From Trinickia dabaoshanensis (lineage in GTDB: Bacteria; Pseudomonadota; Gammaproteobacteria; Burkholderiales; Burkholderiaceae), in the NCBI RefSeq assembly GCF_002879885.1, contig NZ_PNYA01000029.1:38055-102054 (forward strand): a stretch of 64,000 nucleotides of DNA, written 5' to 3'. Shown here piece by piece: positions 45,799-54,863 of the stretch; within the stretch, counting starts at the first letter, position 1, and every line of letters starts with the position of its first letter. The position numbers were made by a program, and so were the translations under genes. The notes under the pieces are model-generated. The model was not told the DNA's origin. It saw only the letters and a program-made list of their open reading frames with translations, and searched no databases.

Positions 45799-47013
45799 AT
45801 GGATACAGACATGGATGTCTCTCCGGTCAACACCCGCAGTGACCGTAATCCGGCTAATACATCGACCCGCGGCTGGTTTTCAGTCGCGGCGGTTTCGTTC
45901 GGTACGTTCGCTCTTGTCACGAGCGAGTTGATGCCGATCGGGCTTCTACCGAAGATCGCGGCCGGCGTGAGTGCGGCCGAGGGTAACGCGGGCCTGACGA
46001 TCACGATTCCGGGTCTGGTGGCAGCGTTCGCTGCACCCGCATTGCTCGTTGCTTCGCGGCGTCTCGACCGGCGTTGGCTGCTTTGGCTGACGAGCGCGCT
46101 GTTGATCGCTTCGAATCTGATTGTCGCCTCGGCCGCTACGCTTTCTACGTTGCTGGCCGGGCGTGTTCTGCTTGGAATCGGCATTGGCGGCTTTTGGGCC
46201 ATTGGCGCAGCTGTGGCCAGGCGACTGGTACCACCAGAATCGGTGGGTCGCGCAACCGCACTGGTGTTCTCCGGAGTCTCCGCAGGCACGGTGATCGGGT
46301 TACCCGCGGGGACGTTGCTCGGAGAGTTGTTTGGTTGGCGCCTCGCGTTCACCGGAGCCGCTATCCTCGGCGGCATCGCGCTCGCGGCACAACTTTATCT
46401 GCTGCCGAAATTGGCCGCAACGGACGCCGTCGGCCTGTGGCAACTGCCGGCGGTTGCCCGAACACCCAAGGCGAGGATAGCGCTCGTCGCAGTCGCATTG
46501 GCCATAGGCGGTCAGTTCATGGCCTACACGTATCTCGCGTCTTTCCTCGAGGGGCATGCCTCGATCTCGCCGAGTATGGTTTCCGCCGTTTTGTTGGCGT
46601 ACGGCGTGGCCGGGCTGGCCGGCAATACCATTGCGGGCGAACTGGTCCAGCGCGACGTGCGAAAGGTCCTAGCGGGCTCCGGATTGCTGGTCGCGGCGAC
46701 GATTCTTAGTCTTCCGCTGACCGGCTCCCACCCGCTAATCGCTATCGCCCTGGTCGTAATCTGGGGAGCCGGCTTCGGCGCGGTGCCCGTTTCGCTGCAA
46801 ACGGCGATGTTCATGGCCGCCCCCAAGCTCCCGGAGGGCGGTAGCGCGCTATTCGTTTCGACATTCCAGTTGGCGCTCGCGAGCGGAGCGTTCCTCGGCG
46901 GCGTGGCCGTGAATTCGAGCAGTATTACTTTGGCCATGCTGCTGGGAGGGGCCGCCGTTCTTACGATGGCCGGCACGATCTGGATCTTCGACAAATCCGG
47001 CTCGCCTCGGTGA
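45799..47013 (+). CDS. MFS exporter, DHA1/AraJ-like
   Basis: A 404-residue 12-helix major facilitator. SFGTFALVTSELMPIGLLPKIAAGV is the helix-1 signature of the AraJ/SotB/YdhP efflux group; the loop 2-3 motif is reduced to ASRRLDRRWLLW, and motif C appears as TVIGLPAGTLLGELFGWRLAF. Lies 117 bp after the quinone reductase and in the same direction, so it may be a downstream part of the TetR-regulated unit. No strong ribosome site; ATG at 45799 chosen, with 45811 possible. Confidence 0.9.
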   Translation: MDTDMDVSPVNTRSDRNPANTSTRGWFSVAAVSFGTFALVTSELMPIGLLPKIAAGVSAAEGNAGLTITIPGLVAAFAAPALLVASRRLDRRWLLWLTSALLIASNLIVASAATLSTLLAGRVLLGIGIGGFWAIGAAVARRLVPPESVGRATALVFSGVSAGTVIGLPAGTLLGELFGWRLAFTGAAILGGIALAAQLYLLPKLAATDAVGLWQLPAVARTPKARIALVAVALAIGGQFMAYTYLASFLEGHASISPSMVSAVLLAYGVAGLAGNTIAGELVQRDVRKVLAGSGLLVAATILSLPLTGSHPLIAIALVVIWGAGFGAVPVSLQTAMFMAAPKLPEGGSALFVSTFQLALASGAFLGGVAVNSSSITLAMLLGGAAVLTMAGTIWIFDKSGSPR

Positions 47014-47061
47014 GATCGTGAGCGTGCAGCGCGGCCGGTCGATCGCCGCTTTCGACTGCCG

Positions 47062-48720
47062 TCAAGCAAGTTCGGGCTTCGCCCTCAACGTCGCGGCGAT
47101 CTCTCTCAGCACAGTCTTTTGAATTTTCCCCGTCGATGTCTTCGGGATTTCGTCGACGAACTCGACGGCGTCGGGAAGCCACCAGCGCGGAAACCGCGAC
47201 GCCAAGTGGCCGATCAGGTCTTCCCCGGTCGCATGACGCCCGTCGCGCAGCTTCACGAAGGCGAGCGGACGCTCCTGCCACTTCGGATCGGGCGCGGCCA
47301 CCACAGCCGCCTCCTGCACGCATTCGTGCCCCGCTAGCGCGTTCTCCAGCGCGACCGAGCTAATCCACTCCCCGCCCGACTTGATGAGATCCTTCAGCCG
47401 ATCCGTGATTTGGATATAGCCCTCGCCGTCGATATGCGCGACGTCGCCCGTCCGCAGCCAGCGATCGTCGGTCCATGATTGGGCGGAAACGCCGCCGTGG
47501 TAACTCGCCGCCACCCACGGACCGCGAACCTGCAGCTCGCCCACGCTGGCGCCGTCCCACTGCGCAACGCCGCTATCGGTCATCACGCGCGTCTGAACGA
47601 ACGGCAGCGGCAAACCCTGCTTCAATCGATAGCGCAGCGCTTCATCGTCGCGCTCCGCGGTTCCACCCGCCAAATGCGGCTTGAGCGAGGAAAACGCACC
47701 GACGGGCGACAGCTCCGTCATCCCCCACGCGTGCGTCGATCGGATGCCGAGTTCGTCGAGGGCAACCATCATGGCTTCGGGACACGCCGAGCCCGCAACG
47801 ATCAAGTGCAGCGCGGGCGACAGGCGCGCACGCATGTCCGGAGCCGAACGCAGCATGTCGATGAAACCGCACCACAGCGAAGGCACGCCGGCGGACAACG
47901 TCACCTGCTCTTGCTCGAACCAGTCGACGAGGCTGCGCGCATCGAGGCGCGGCCCCGGCAGGGCTAGCCGAACGCCGGTCAACAAGGCGGCGAACGGCAA
48001 GCACCAGCCGTTCACATGAAACATCGGCACGACCGGCGCCAAGGTCTGCCGCATGGAAAGATCGAAGCAGTCGGGCAGCGAAATGCAAAGCGCGTGCAGC
48101 ACGATCGAACGATGGCTATAGACAACGCCCTTCGGACGCCCAGTGGTACCCGACGTGTAGCAAATGCTGGCCGGCGCGTTTTCGTCGATGTCGATGCCGC
48201 CCGCGAACGGCTCCAACCGCTCAAACGGCTCGCCGGCGGCCAGCAAAGCCTCGTAGTCGACGTAGGCGTCGTCGGTCGCCGCGCCGTCTTGCGCCACGAC
48301 GATCACACGCTCGAATTCGATCGACGCGCGAATCCGTTCGAACAGCGGGAGGAGGATGTCGTCGACGATCAAAAAGCGCGCGCCCGCATCGCGGGCGATA
48401 TAGGCGATGTCATCGGGCGCCATCCGCAGATTCAGCGTATTGAGGACGCCGCCCACGGCCGGCACCGCGAAGTACGCCTCGAGATGCGCATAGTGATTCC
48501 ACATCAACGTCGCCACGCGATCGCCGGGTTGCAGCCCTAGGCCGCGCAGGGCGCCGGCGAGACGTGCGACGCGCGCGGCGAAATCCGCGACACGATAGCG
48601 GTGCGTACCCCCGTCCGGCAAACGAGAGGCGATTTCGACGCCGCCGTGAATGCTCGCCGCATGCGTGAGGATGCCGCCGATCGTCAGCGGAAAATGCATC
48701 ATCGTGTGCCGCATGGTCAC
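47062..48720 (-). CDS. Acyl-CoA ligase (AMP-forming), medium/long-chain type
   Basis: A 552-residue ANL-superfamily ligase. AMP-binding P-loop: [21 protein letters not shown]5: [10 protein letters not shown]7: [32 protein letters not shown]. The A10 lysine lies in [17 protein letters not shown]. Closest in pattern to fatty-acyl-CoA synthetases of the FadD3/AlkK group. The ATG at 48720 overlaps the thioesterase stop as ATGA. It is the last gene of a four-gene operon with a diiron oxygenase-like protein and a radical SAM enzyme, which suggests an activated acid intermediate rather than routine fatty acid degradation. Confidence 0.93.
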   Translation of the reverse strand: MTMRHTMMHFPLTIGGILTHAASIHGGVEIASRLPDGGTHRYRVADFAARVARLAGALRGLGLQPGDRVATLMWNHYAHLEAYFAVPAVGGVLNTLNLRMAPDDIAYIARDAGARFLIVDDILLPLFERIRASIEFERVIVVAQDGAATDDAYVDYEALLAAGEPFERLEPFAGGIDIDENAPASICYTSGTTGRPKGVVYSHRSIVLHALCISLPDCFDLSMRQTLAPVVPMFHVNGWCLPFAALLTGVRLALPGPRLDARSLVDWFEQEQVTLSAGVPSLWCGFIDMLRSAPDMRARLSPALHLIVAGSACPEAMMVALDELGIRSTHAWGMTELSPVGAFSSLKPHLAGGTAERDDEALRYRLKQGLPLPFVQTRVMTDSGVAQWDGASVGELQVRGPWVAASYHGGVSAQSWTDDRWLRTGDVAHIDGEGYIQITDRLKDLIKSGGEWISSVALENALAGHECVQEAAVVAAPDPKWQERPLAFVKLRDGRHATGEDLIGHLASRFPRWWLPDAVEFVDEIPKTSTGKIQKTVLREIAATLRAKPELA

Positions 48721-49295
48721 ATCGCCCCTTCCATCGCAAGCTGAGGGCTGTCCTCACCGCTGACATCCGGGCTCGTTCGACTCATGCCGGCAGGCGACGC
48801 CCAGTTCTGTGTACCGTCACCCGAGCCTTGCCGGTTCGCCACGCGGGCCACGCCGACCATGCCCGTGGCCATGACGGCGCAACGTCCGTCGGCCTCGATG
48901 AGCCGCGCCTCCACGAAAGCGACGGCGGTCGTGCGACGCACCACCCGGCATTCGACGGTCACTTGCTTACACTTGACCGGCTTCATGAATTGAATCGACA
49001 ACTGCATGGTGCCGCTCGTGCGTCCGCCGAATTGCAAAATGCCGGCGATCGACATCGCGCAATCGACCATACCCGCGATCATCGCGCCGTTCAGCCGCTC
49101 GGTGCCGAGCCCGCCCACATGGGCCGGCGTGCAGCGTTCGAGCACCAGACGCACGGCGTCGTCCCCGCTCAAATCGAGCCGCACGCCGAGATGCTCGAGA
49201 ATCGCCATTTTCGATAAACGATCCTGCCACTCGCCGCGCTGCTGCGCCGACAGAGGGATACCGATCGCGCCCTCGCGTCGAGACCGTGCCGTCAT
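48717..49295 (-). CDS. Hotdog-fold acyl-CoA thioesterase (PaaI-like)
   Basis: A 192-residue protein with a hotdog domain at about 35-150: FLSKMAILEHLGVRLDLSGDDAVRLVLE, LNGAMIAGMVDCAMSIAGI with the active-site-helix pattern, TMQLSIQFMKPVKCKQVTVECRVVRR and ATGMVGVARV. The last 40 residues are a polar tail without family similarity. The ATG at 49295 has GGAAGGAG 7 bases upstream and overlaps the radical SAM stop as ATGA; its own stop overlaps the ligase start the same way. In this operon it might release or proofread a CoA-linked product. Confidence 0.88.
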   Translation of the reverse strand: MTARSRREGAIGIPLSAQQRGEWQDRLSKMAILEHLGVRLDLSGDDAVRLVLERCTPAHVGGLGTERLNGAMIAGMVDCAMSIAGILQFGGRTSGTMQLSIQFMKPVKCKQVTVECRVVRRTTAVAFVEARLIEADGRCAVMATGMVGVARVANRQGSGDGTQNWASPAGMSRTSPDVSGEDSPQLAMEGAM

Positions 49296-50443
49296 GCAAG
49301 CGCTCCTTCCAACATCTGCGTCGCCGGCGGCTGCGCATCGGCGCTCCGCGCCACGGTGCGATACGGGGACCAGATGAATTGGCGCCAGTAGCTTTCGGCC
49401 ACTTCCACCCACATGCGCAGCGTATCGACGCTCTCCAGCGAACTTGCAAGGTTCACCATCAGCCAGCTATAGACGGCCTGACTGTCCCGGCAGTCCTCGC
49501 AATGACCCGAGGTGCAGCACCGCTCGAGCGTCTCCAGATCCGCTTTCCACGTGTTGAAGAACGGCAGCGTGGGGTGACCGTTGGCCATGCGCTGAGCGTT
49601 GCCCGGATGGTCTTGACTCACGCTCGGGCAGGTGTCGTTGCCGAACGTGCCGCACCACGCGGCGCCCGTCACCATCGCCCGAATGTGCGCCGGATGATTG
49701 AGCACGACGTCCGGATACGCGTCCCGCACGCGCAGCATTTCCGCTAGCAGCCGCTCTTGGTTGAGCATCTTGAGCGGGTGGCCCGTGTTGTACTTGCTGT
49801 AGAAGTTGAAGCTGACGACATTGCCGTTATCGCGAATGCGGGCGACGGTGGGCTCGATGTGCGCGATTCCATCCTCCGTCACAGCGTAGACGAACGTCGC
49901 GCGCGGATCGTTGCGGTAGTTCTCCAGCGCGGTATCGAACAGGCCGGTAAACGGTGTTCCGCTCGGCTTGATCGCGCGCAATTCGTCGTCGAGCGGGCCG
50001 CCGCCGAACAAGGAGATGAACACCGTCACATCCTTGAACGGCTCGATATTGGGCAACGGCTTGAGCCCATTGGTCGAAATCGACACGAAGCGCATGGCGT
50101 CGACGAACGCTTCGATGCGCTCGGGGAACATCGTCGGCTCCCCGCCGATCAAGAGTGCCGCATTGACGCGCCGCTTACGCTGGGCCAGAGCGAACGCGCG
50201 CCATTGCTCGATGTCCTTTGCTTCCTTCGCGCTTTTGTCATGCCCGAACTCGAAGAACCAGCATCCTTTGCAGCGGATATTGCAGGCGTTCGTGAGGTGG
50301 TATTCGCATGCTCGGACTAGGGCCGAAAAGCCACGGACGTCGTTGAATCGCTGCGCGAGGGCGGGATCCTGGGCCAGTAGCGCCGGCAACCGCTGCGCGA
50401 TCTCCGTCTTGCGGCGCGCATGCATTTCGTTGCGCTGGGTCAT
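49292..50443 (-). CDS. Radical SAM enzyme with SPASM-like C-terminal cysteines
   Basis: A 383-residue radical S-adenosylmethionine enzyme. The cluster motif C-x3-C-x2-C is C54, C58, C61 in TNACNIRCKGCWFF, and the SAM-binding GGEP motif is at about 100-103. ISTNG and a later NVVSFNFYSKYN stretch fit the partial TIM barrel. C-terminal cysteines at 264, 272, 309, 310, 315 and 318 (CGTFGNDTC, CCTSGHCEDC) look like a SPASM-type auxiliary cluster site. AGGAG precedes the ATG by about 6 bases. One bp separates it from the diiron gene; 4-bp overlap with the thioesterase. I cannot assign the reaction. No peptide precursor gene is visible next to it, so a ripp-maturase reading is unsupported. Confidence 0.9.
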   Translation of the reverse strand: MTQRNEMHARRKTEIAQRLPALLAQDPALAQRFNDVRGFSALVRACEYHLTNACNIRCKGCWFFEFGHDKSAKEAKDIEQWRAFALAQRKRRVNAALLIGGEPTMFPERIEAFVDAMRFVSISTNGLKPLPNIEPFKDVTVFISLFGGGPLDDELRAIKPSGTPFTGLFDTALENYRNDPRATFVYAVTEDGIAHIEPTVARIRDNGNVVSFNFYSKYNTGHPLKMLNQERLLAEMLRVRDAYPDVVLNHPAHIRAMVTGAAWCGTFGNDTCPSVSQDHPGNAQRMANGHPTLPFFNTWKADLETLERCCTSGHCEDCRDSQAVYSWLMVNLASSLESVDTLRMWVEVAESYWRQFIWSPYRTVARSADAQPPATQMLEGALA

Positions 50444-50444
50444 G

Positions 50445-51218
50445 TCAGCTCTCCTCGGCTGCCGCCGTTGCCGTTTCCATTTCGGGCACCGACAGATGCA
50501 ACGCGGCGAGCTTGGGCAGCGTCTTCTTCACGAAGCTTTCGCGCAACTCGCCGTTGGTCGTGCTGCGCAGCCCCCACTTCACATACTCGCGCGTGCGCCG
50601 GGAATCGTCGCGGCCGAACAGGGCGAGTACGTGCGGCCACAGCCGGTCAAGGGCGGCTTGCGCCGCAACGAGACCTTCGGGCGAACGGCATGCGTCACGC
50701 ACGATCCGGAACCCGTGGGCGACGTGCACGTGTTCGTCCTTGATGATCTGCTTGATGAAAATATCGCTGAACGGCGCATAGCTGCAGTGCTCGAATTCGA
50801 GCAAGTGTTCGAGTACGACCGATTCGCCGAGGAACGAGAAAATCCCTCGCTCCATCCAGTTGGTCACGCCGCGAACGAGTTCATTGGCGTAATAAGGCCG
50901 TTCCTGAAAATGCTGCGCCAGCATGCCGGTGGTATCGACGCCGATATCGGCCAAAACCGCCGCGCTCAACTGATAATGCTGGACCTCTTCGGCCGCGCGC
51001 TCACAGCATACGAGCTTTTCATAGGCGGTCGGCGCGAGGTTATAGAAAATCTGAGTGTAATCGTCGGCCCCGGTCAACTCTCCTTCCGTATGAACGAGCA
51101 TCAAGTGCGACAGCAAATCCTGGTATTCGCGCGGCATGTTCCGAAAATCTTCCGGCGTCTTGACCGCGCGTTCGCCGACCAGGCGTTCGATCATTGTCGA
51201 TTGCATATCCGTTTGCAT
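50445..51218 (-). CDS. PaaA/PaaC-like ferritin-fold diiron protein
   Basis: A 257-residue helical protein with two ExxH motifs, E78-x2-H81 (ERAAEEVQHYQL) and E162-x2-H165 (KDEHVHVAHG), plus acidic residues E45/E47 and E132 on other helices. This is a carboxylate-bridged diiron site. The pattern fits the phenylacetic-acid-catabolism (PaaA/PaaC) ferritin-like family, used in ring epoxidation and other oxygenations. Start uncertain: ATG 51218 is used, but a GTG at 51254 and ATGs at 51206 and 51194 are possible. First gene of the operon. The usual PaaB/PaaD/PaaE partners are missing, so its electron supply is unknown. Confidence 0.82.
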   Translation of the reverse strand: MQTDMQSTMIERLVGERAVKTPEDFRNMPREYQDLLSHLMLVHTEGELTGADDYTQIFYNLAPTAYEKLVCCERAAEEVQHYQLSAAVLADIGVDTTGMLAQHFQERPYYANELVRGVTNWMERGIFSFLGESVVLEHLLEFEHCSYAPFSDIFIKQIIKDEHVHVAHGFRIVRDACRSPEGLVAAQAALDRLWPHVLALFGRDDSRRTREYVKWGLRSTTNGELRESFVKKTLPKLAALHLSVPEMETATAAAEES

Positions 51219-51290
51219 TTTTGTCGTCGTGGAATGTTGAAGAGACACCTGCACCTACCCGCACCCCACATTAGTCGCAACCCAAAATGC

Positions 51291-51321
51291 ATGCCTAGTC
51301 ATTACCTGCCCACCTAGGCAT
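51291..51321. promoter_or_regulatory. Long-spaced inverted repeat ATGCCTAG-N15-CTAGGCAT
   Basis: Perfect 8-bp arms, 23 bp apart start to start, 73 bp before the ATG of the diiron/radical SAM operon. It is a good candidate for the operator of the adjacent AraC regulator or another dimer. Confidence 0.5.
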
Positions 51322-51444
51322 TTCACGAAACCCGATTTTCGATTGCACAGATGAAGCGCATCGGTGCCGGTGCACCGCCGCGCGACGAGAGGCGGCCGCC
51401 ACTACGCAGCCGCCAAATCACGTGGCGAGAATGGAGTGGCTTAT

Positions 51445-51476
51445 AGGTGAATGGGTGAATGGGTGAGCGGGCGAAC
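51445..51476. repeat. Four degenerate 8-bp tandem repeats
   Basis: AGGTGAAT, GGGTGAAT, GGGTGAGC and GGGCGAAC follow each other between the AraC stop and the promoter of the diiron operon. Two neighbours are nearly identical. Possible slippage tract; effect unknown. Confidence 0.6.
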
Positions 51477-51488
51477 GAAACCGCCGCC

Positions 51489-52415
51489 TCAGGCGACGGC
51501 GCTGAACGCGCGCCCCTTGGCCGCGTGCTGAGCGCGATACGCCGTGGGCGTCATGCCGTGAGCGCGTCGAAACTGCTTCGAGAATTGAACCGGATCGCCG
51601 AAACCGCTAGCGAACGCGACGTCTTGTATCGACATGTCATGCCGGCGCAGGCAAGCACACGCGTGTTCCATGCGTTTTTTCAGCACGTACTGATACGGCG
51701 ACATGCCAGTGGCGAGCCTGAAGCAACGACAAAAGTAGTATTCGCTGAGCTCCACTTGGCGTGCTAGATCGGCGAGGCTGATGGGCGCCGAGATATTCGC
51801 CTCGACGAATTGATCGAGCCGGCGCATTCTTCCTTCGCTCAGTGCGGGAGCCTTTCCGCATGTGTCGGTGCGGCTCCGGTAGCGGGTCAAGATATGCGCC
51901 GCCAGCGTATGGGCAAAAGTTTCCGCGAACATATATCCGTGCGGATTGCCCGCGGCCAATTCCGCGTCGATTGCCTCGGCCATGGCGAGCACGAAGCGGT
52001 CTTCCTCGTTAGCGAATCGCGGCGCCAGGTCGACGCGTTGCACGCCCATTTCCGCTGCGACCGCGTCAAGCATCGATGGCGGCAATGCCATCAGATGCAG
52101 ACGCCCGAGCGGGCTGCCATAAGACACCCGGTGGGAACACCCGCTAGGAATATACGCGGTGCTTCCGCGACGTTGGATTTCGGCACGCGTTACGCCGTCC
52201 AGTACCCGATTGGCTCTGGAAATCGGGTTGAGCTTCACCATTAAGTAGTGATCTTGAATGACGTGCTCGACCGTTTCGAACACGTCACCCTCTCTATACT
52301 CGAAATAGAGCGACTTCCATCCAAACTCCGCGCTCGTGCGCACCGGATCGGTGCGCAAAACGGACCTGCGGCTTTCAGCGTCGCGAAAGTCGAGTTGCAA
52401 GAGCTTCTTATCCAT
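51489..52415 (-). CDS. AraC-family transcriptional regulator
   Basis: A 308-residue regulator. The C-terminal double HTH reads MRRLDQFVEANISAPISLADLARQVELSEYYFCRCFRLATGMSPYQYVLKKRMEHAC and SIQDVAFASGFGDPVQFSKQFRRAHGMTPTAYR. The N-terminal 180 residues have a cupin-like sensor pattern (ayIPSGCSHRVSYGSPLGRLHLMALPP). It lies upstream and co-directional with the diiron/radical SAM operon, 234 bp away, so it is the obvious candidate regulator. No clear ribosome site before the ATG. Confidence 0.92.
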   Translation of the reverse strand: MDKKLLQLDFRDAESRRSVLRTDPVRTSAEFGWKSLYFEYREGDVFETVEHVIQDHYLMVKLNPISRANRVLDGVTRAEIQRRGSTAYIPSGCSHRVSYGSPLGRLHLMALPPSMLDAVAAEMGVQRVDLAPRFANEEDRFVLAMAEAIDAELAAGNPHGYMFAETFAHTLAAHILTRYRSRTDTCGKAPALSEGRMRRLDQFVEANISAPISLADLARQVELSEYYFCRCFRLATGMSPYQYVLKKRMEHACACLRRHDMSIQDVAFASGFGDPVQFSKQFRRAHGMTPTAYRAQHAAKGRAFSAVA

Positions 52416-52696
52416 GAAGATGTCGATCCCCGGAAGTTATTGTTTTGGATGAAGCTTGATGCACGGCCATGACGAGCCATATCAGCCACGATCGACGTTT
52501 GTCGCGTAGGCCGATAAATACTATTTGAATGAGCTTCAATACCCGCTAATACGCACAGATAGCGTCCGTAGCGGTGCGGTTGATGGTAGCACACCCCATA
52601 TTTTCGTAGGAATACATACCGGCCGGTCTCTGAGCCGGATTATTTTTATTTTTCTACGCGATAGCTTGCAAGCGGGACGCGCGGCTTCTCGCTGTA

Positions 52697-53725
52697 TTAA
52701 AGAAGATCTTTGCTTCGAAGCCAAGTGCGGATAGCTTCGATGTGTTGCGCCTTACATTCCAGCGGCAACCAGTGCCCTGCCGGCATCGATGTCACCGTCA
52801 GGTCAATACACGCCGCGCGCATGGGGTCGCCCTGGCGATTTCCGGTAATGCTGCAAATCTGATCGAATTCACCGTTGATGAATAGCACCGGTTGCGAGAG
52901 CCGACCGCCGTTGGGCGCCCTGCGTGCGTAAGCGATGTTGGCCTCATCGTTCAAATACCACGCGCAGGCGGACCGGAAGCCACGCATCCGGAACGTCCGC
53001 ACCAACACGTCGAAGTCCGCCTGCGGCCAAATAGCCGGGTCAGGCTGAGTCGGCGGCGCACGATGAGCGGCACCGAAGCGCCCTCCGTTGCGCGTCACCA
53101 GCGCGTTCGGCGAAACCTTGCCGATGCCATCAGGGTTTCCCGATCGAAAAATCGACGCCAGCGATGCCGCGTGGTCCGCGTCGAGGTCGGCTAAGGCCGC
53201 GTCGAAATGGGTCATGTAGTAGCGGTAGTAATCCCATTGACCGTCGGGATACAGGTCGGCCGGATAAATGGCCCGGTCGATCAGCGGAACGACCGTACGC
53301 AGGGCATGCCCGCCAGGTTGATAGGCCAGTGAGGTCAGCACGACGCCACGACTGCGCTCGGGCTCGTGCGCGGACACCTCGGCGGCCACGACGCTACCCC
53401 AATCGTGCCCGACCCATATCGCGGGTTGGCCACCCAGTCGGTCGTGGAGTTCGGTCATATCCGTCACCGCCGCCTCGATGGTGTAGGCGTCGTTGGCTTC
53501 GGGCGCAAAGGAATCGCCATAGCCACGCAGATCCGGGGCGACGCAGTGCCAACCCTCGGCGGCGAAGGCATCCATCTGGGCTCGCCACATCAAACCGATG
53601 CTCGGCCAACCGTGAAGGAAAATCATCAACGGTCCGTCGGCCGGCCCGCTCTCCAAGTAATGAGTTCGCTGACGCGCCGTGCTGAACATGCGCGATTCCA
53701 GCGCGGGTCGAGTAGTGTCCGTCAT
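52697..53725 (-). CDS. Alpha/beta hydrolase, epoxide hydrolase-like
   Basis: A 342-residue alpha/beta hydrolase. The oxyanion motif MIFLHGWPSIGLMWRAQMDAFAAEGWHCVAPDLRGYGDS and nucleophile elbow WVGHDWGSVVA (Asp nucleophile, as in epoxide hydrolases and dehalogenases) are clear. VLFINGEFDQIC supplies the acid and PAGHWLPLECK the catalytic histidine. The cap region contains the tyrosines of YRYYMTHF. No signal peptide. Followed by nothing obvious in the same direction; next to an EamA exporter gene. Confidence 0.88.
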   Translation of the reverse strand: MTDTTRPALESRMFSTARQRTHYLESGPADGPLMIFLHGWPSIGLMWRAQMDAFAAEGWHCVAPDLRGYGDSFAPEANDAYTIEAAVTDMTELHDRLGGQPAIWVGHDWGSVVAAEVSAHEPERSRGVVLTSLAYQPGGHALRTVVPLIDRAIYPADLYPDGQWDYYRYYMTHFDAALADLDADHAASLASIFRSGNPDGIGKVSPNALVTRNGGRFGAAHRAPPTQPDPAIWPQADFDVLVRTFRMRGFRSACAWYLNDEANIAYARRAPNGGRLSQPVLFINGEFDQICSITGNRQGDPMRAACIDLTVTSMPAGHWLPLECKAQHIEAIRTWLRSKDLL

Positions 53726-53788
53726 GGTCGAAGACTCCGGTTGAACTCAAAGGTTTGCGACAGTGTTGGTGGCGCGCCGTTCGCAGGA

Positions 53789-54709
53789 CTACTTCCGGTC
53801 GATCATCAGCGCGACACCCACCAGAGCGATGCCGCCGGAAATCAGCTTCACGAGCGTCAATGGCTCATGTAGCAGCAACGCGGAGAGAAACAGCGCGATC
53901 ACAGGCGCCGCATAGTTGAATGTGTTGGCGAGTGTCGTTGAAACGTGCGCGTTGAGCGTCAGAAATACGGCGTAACCGATCAAGGTGCTCGCCACGACGA
54001 GAAACGCGAGTGCGGCCCATGCCGACGGCGCGACACTTGCGGGCCGCGTCGTAGCGGCGATGCCGGACACGGCGACGATCGAACCGAGTACCGCTCCGGC
54101 TGCGGTCAGTTGCGTCGCCAGGCTGATCAAAGGATCGCGAGGCAGCGCCAGTCGCGGCGCAAGCAGCGAGCCCGCCGCCCAGGATGCGGTCCCAATAAGC
54201 GTAAGCACGACGCCCACCGGCCGGAAGTCGCCGCCGGTAGCGGACGTCCAGCCCATCAGCACCAGACCGGCCATGCCGACGGCGACACCGGCGATTTGGC
54301 GTCCCGTCATCGGCTGACGGAGCACAGCCCATGCGAACAGCGCCAGAAAGAGCGGCGCCGACGAGCCGAACACTGCGGCCACGCCGGCGGGCAAGAAATG
54401 CGTACCCCAGATCGCGAGCGCCTGACTCGCCACCAGCATCGTGACGCCGATGAGCGCTGCCCCACCCAACTCGGGGACCGATGCGGGCGAGTGCCGCCAG
54501 CGTCGCAGCGCGAAGGGAAGAACGACCAATGCCGCGAGCGAGAAACGCAGGGTTGCCACCATGAGCGGATGCAAGGCGTTTCCAGCGATCTTGAATGCCA
54601 GGAAATTGGCACCGTTGTAGAACCATTGATAACCGACGGCGAGCGCGACCCATCCGCGATGCGTGCTCCAACTCGTGTTCGTCGTGTTCCTCGTGGTCGT
54701 TGCGGTCAC
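53789..54709 (-). CDS. EamA/DMT-family exporter
   Basis: A 306-residue ten-helix drug/metabolite transporter with two EamA repeats: HPLMVATLRFSLAALVVLPFALRRWR ... TGRQIAGVAVGMAGLVLMG, then TWAAGSLLAPRL ... NTFNYAAPVIALFLSALLLHEPLTLVKLISGGIALVGVALMI. The GTG at 54707-54709 with GAGGGA upstream gives a normal length; the frame is open for 70 further codons but lacks family sequence. Divergent from a LysR gene; substrate unknown, amino acid or metabolite efflux is usual. Confidence 0.88.
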   Translation of the reverse strand: MTATTTRNTTNTSWSTHRGWVALAVGYQWFYNGANFLAFKIAGNALHPLMVATLRFSLAALVVLPFALRRWRHSPASVPELGGAALIGVTMLVASQALAIWGTHFLPAGVAAVFGSSAPLFLALFAWAVLRQPMTGRQIAGVAVGMAGLVLMGWTSATGGDFRPVGVVLTLIGTASWAAGSLLAPRLALPRDPLISLATQLTAAGAVLGSIVAVSGIAATTRPASVAPSAWAALAFLVVASTLIGYAVFLTLNAHVSTTLANTFNYAAPVIALFLSALLLHEPLTLVKLISGGIALVGVALMIDRK

Positions 54710-54799
54710 TGTCTGTCCCTCGTGGGTGATTCCTTCGATGGTAATGAGCGCGCCGTTATTCCGATAATGCGCAATCTCTATGGCTCTTATCCGGATATT

Positions 54800-54816
54800 G
54801 CATAACGGCGTTATGC
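54800..54816. promoter_or_regulatory. LysR box candidate GCATAAC-GGC-GTTATGC
   Basis: Perfect 7-bp arms around three bases in the divergent EamA/LysR region, 47 bp before the LysR GTG. LysR regulators often bind such T-Nx-A palindromes. Confidence 0.6.
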
Positions 54817-54863
54817 TTGCGTGACTTACGCAATGGACCAAACGCCAACTTACCGAGGCGCCA

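Noticed and set aside
49292..50443. Reading the radical SAM enzyme as a RiPP maturase
   Set aside because: No small precursor gene with conserved leader was visible beside it, and the neighbours are CoA enzymes.
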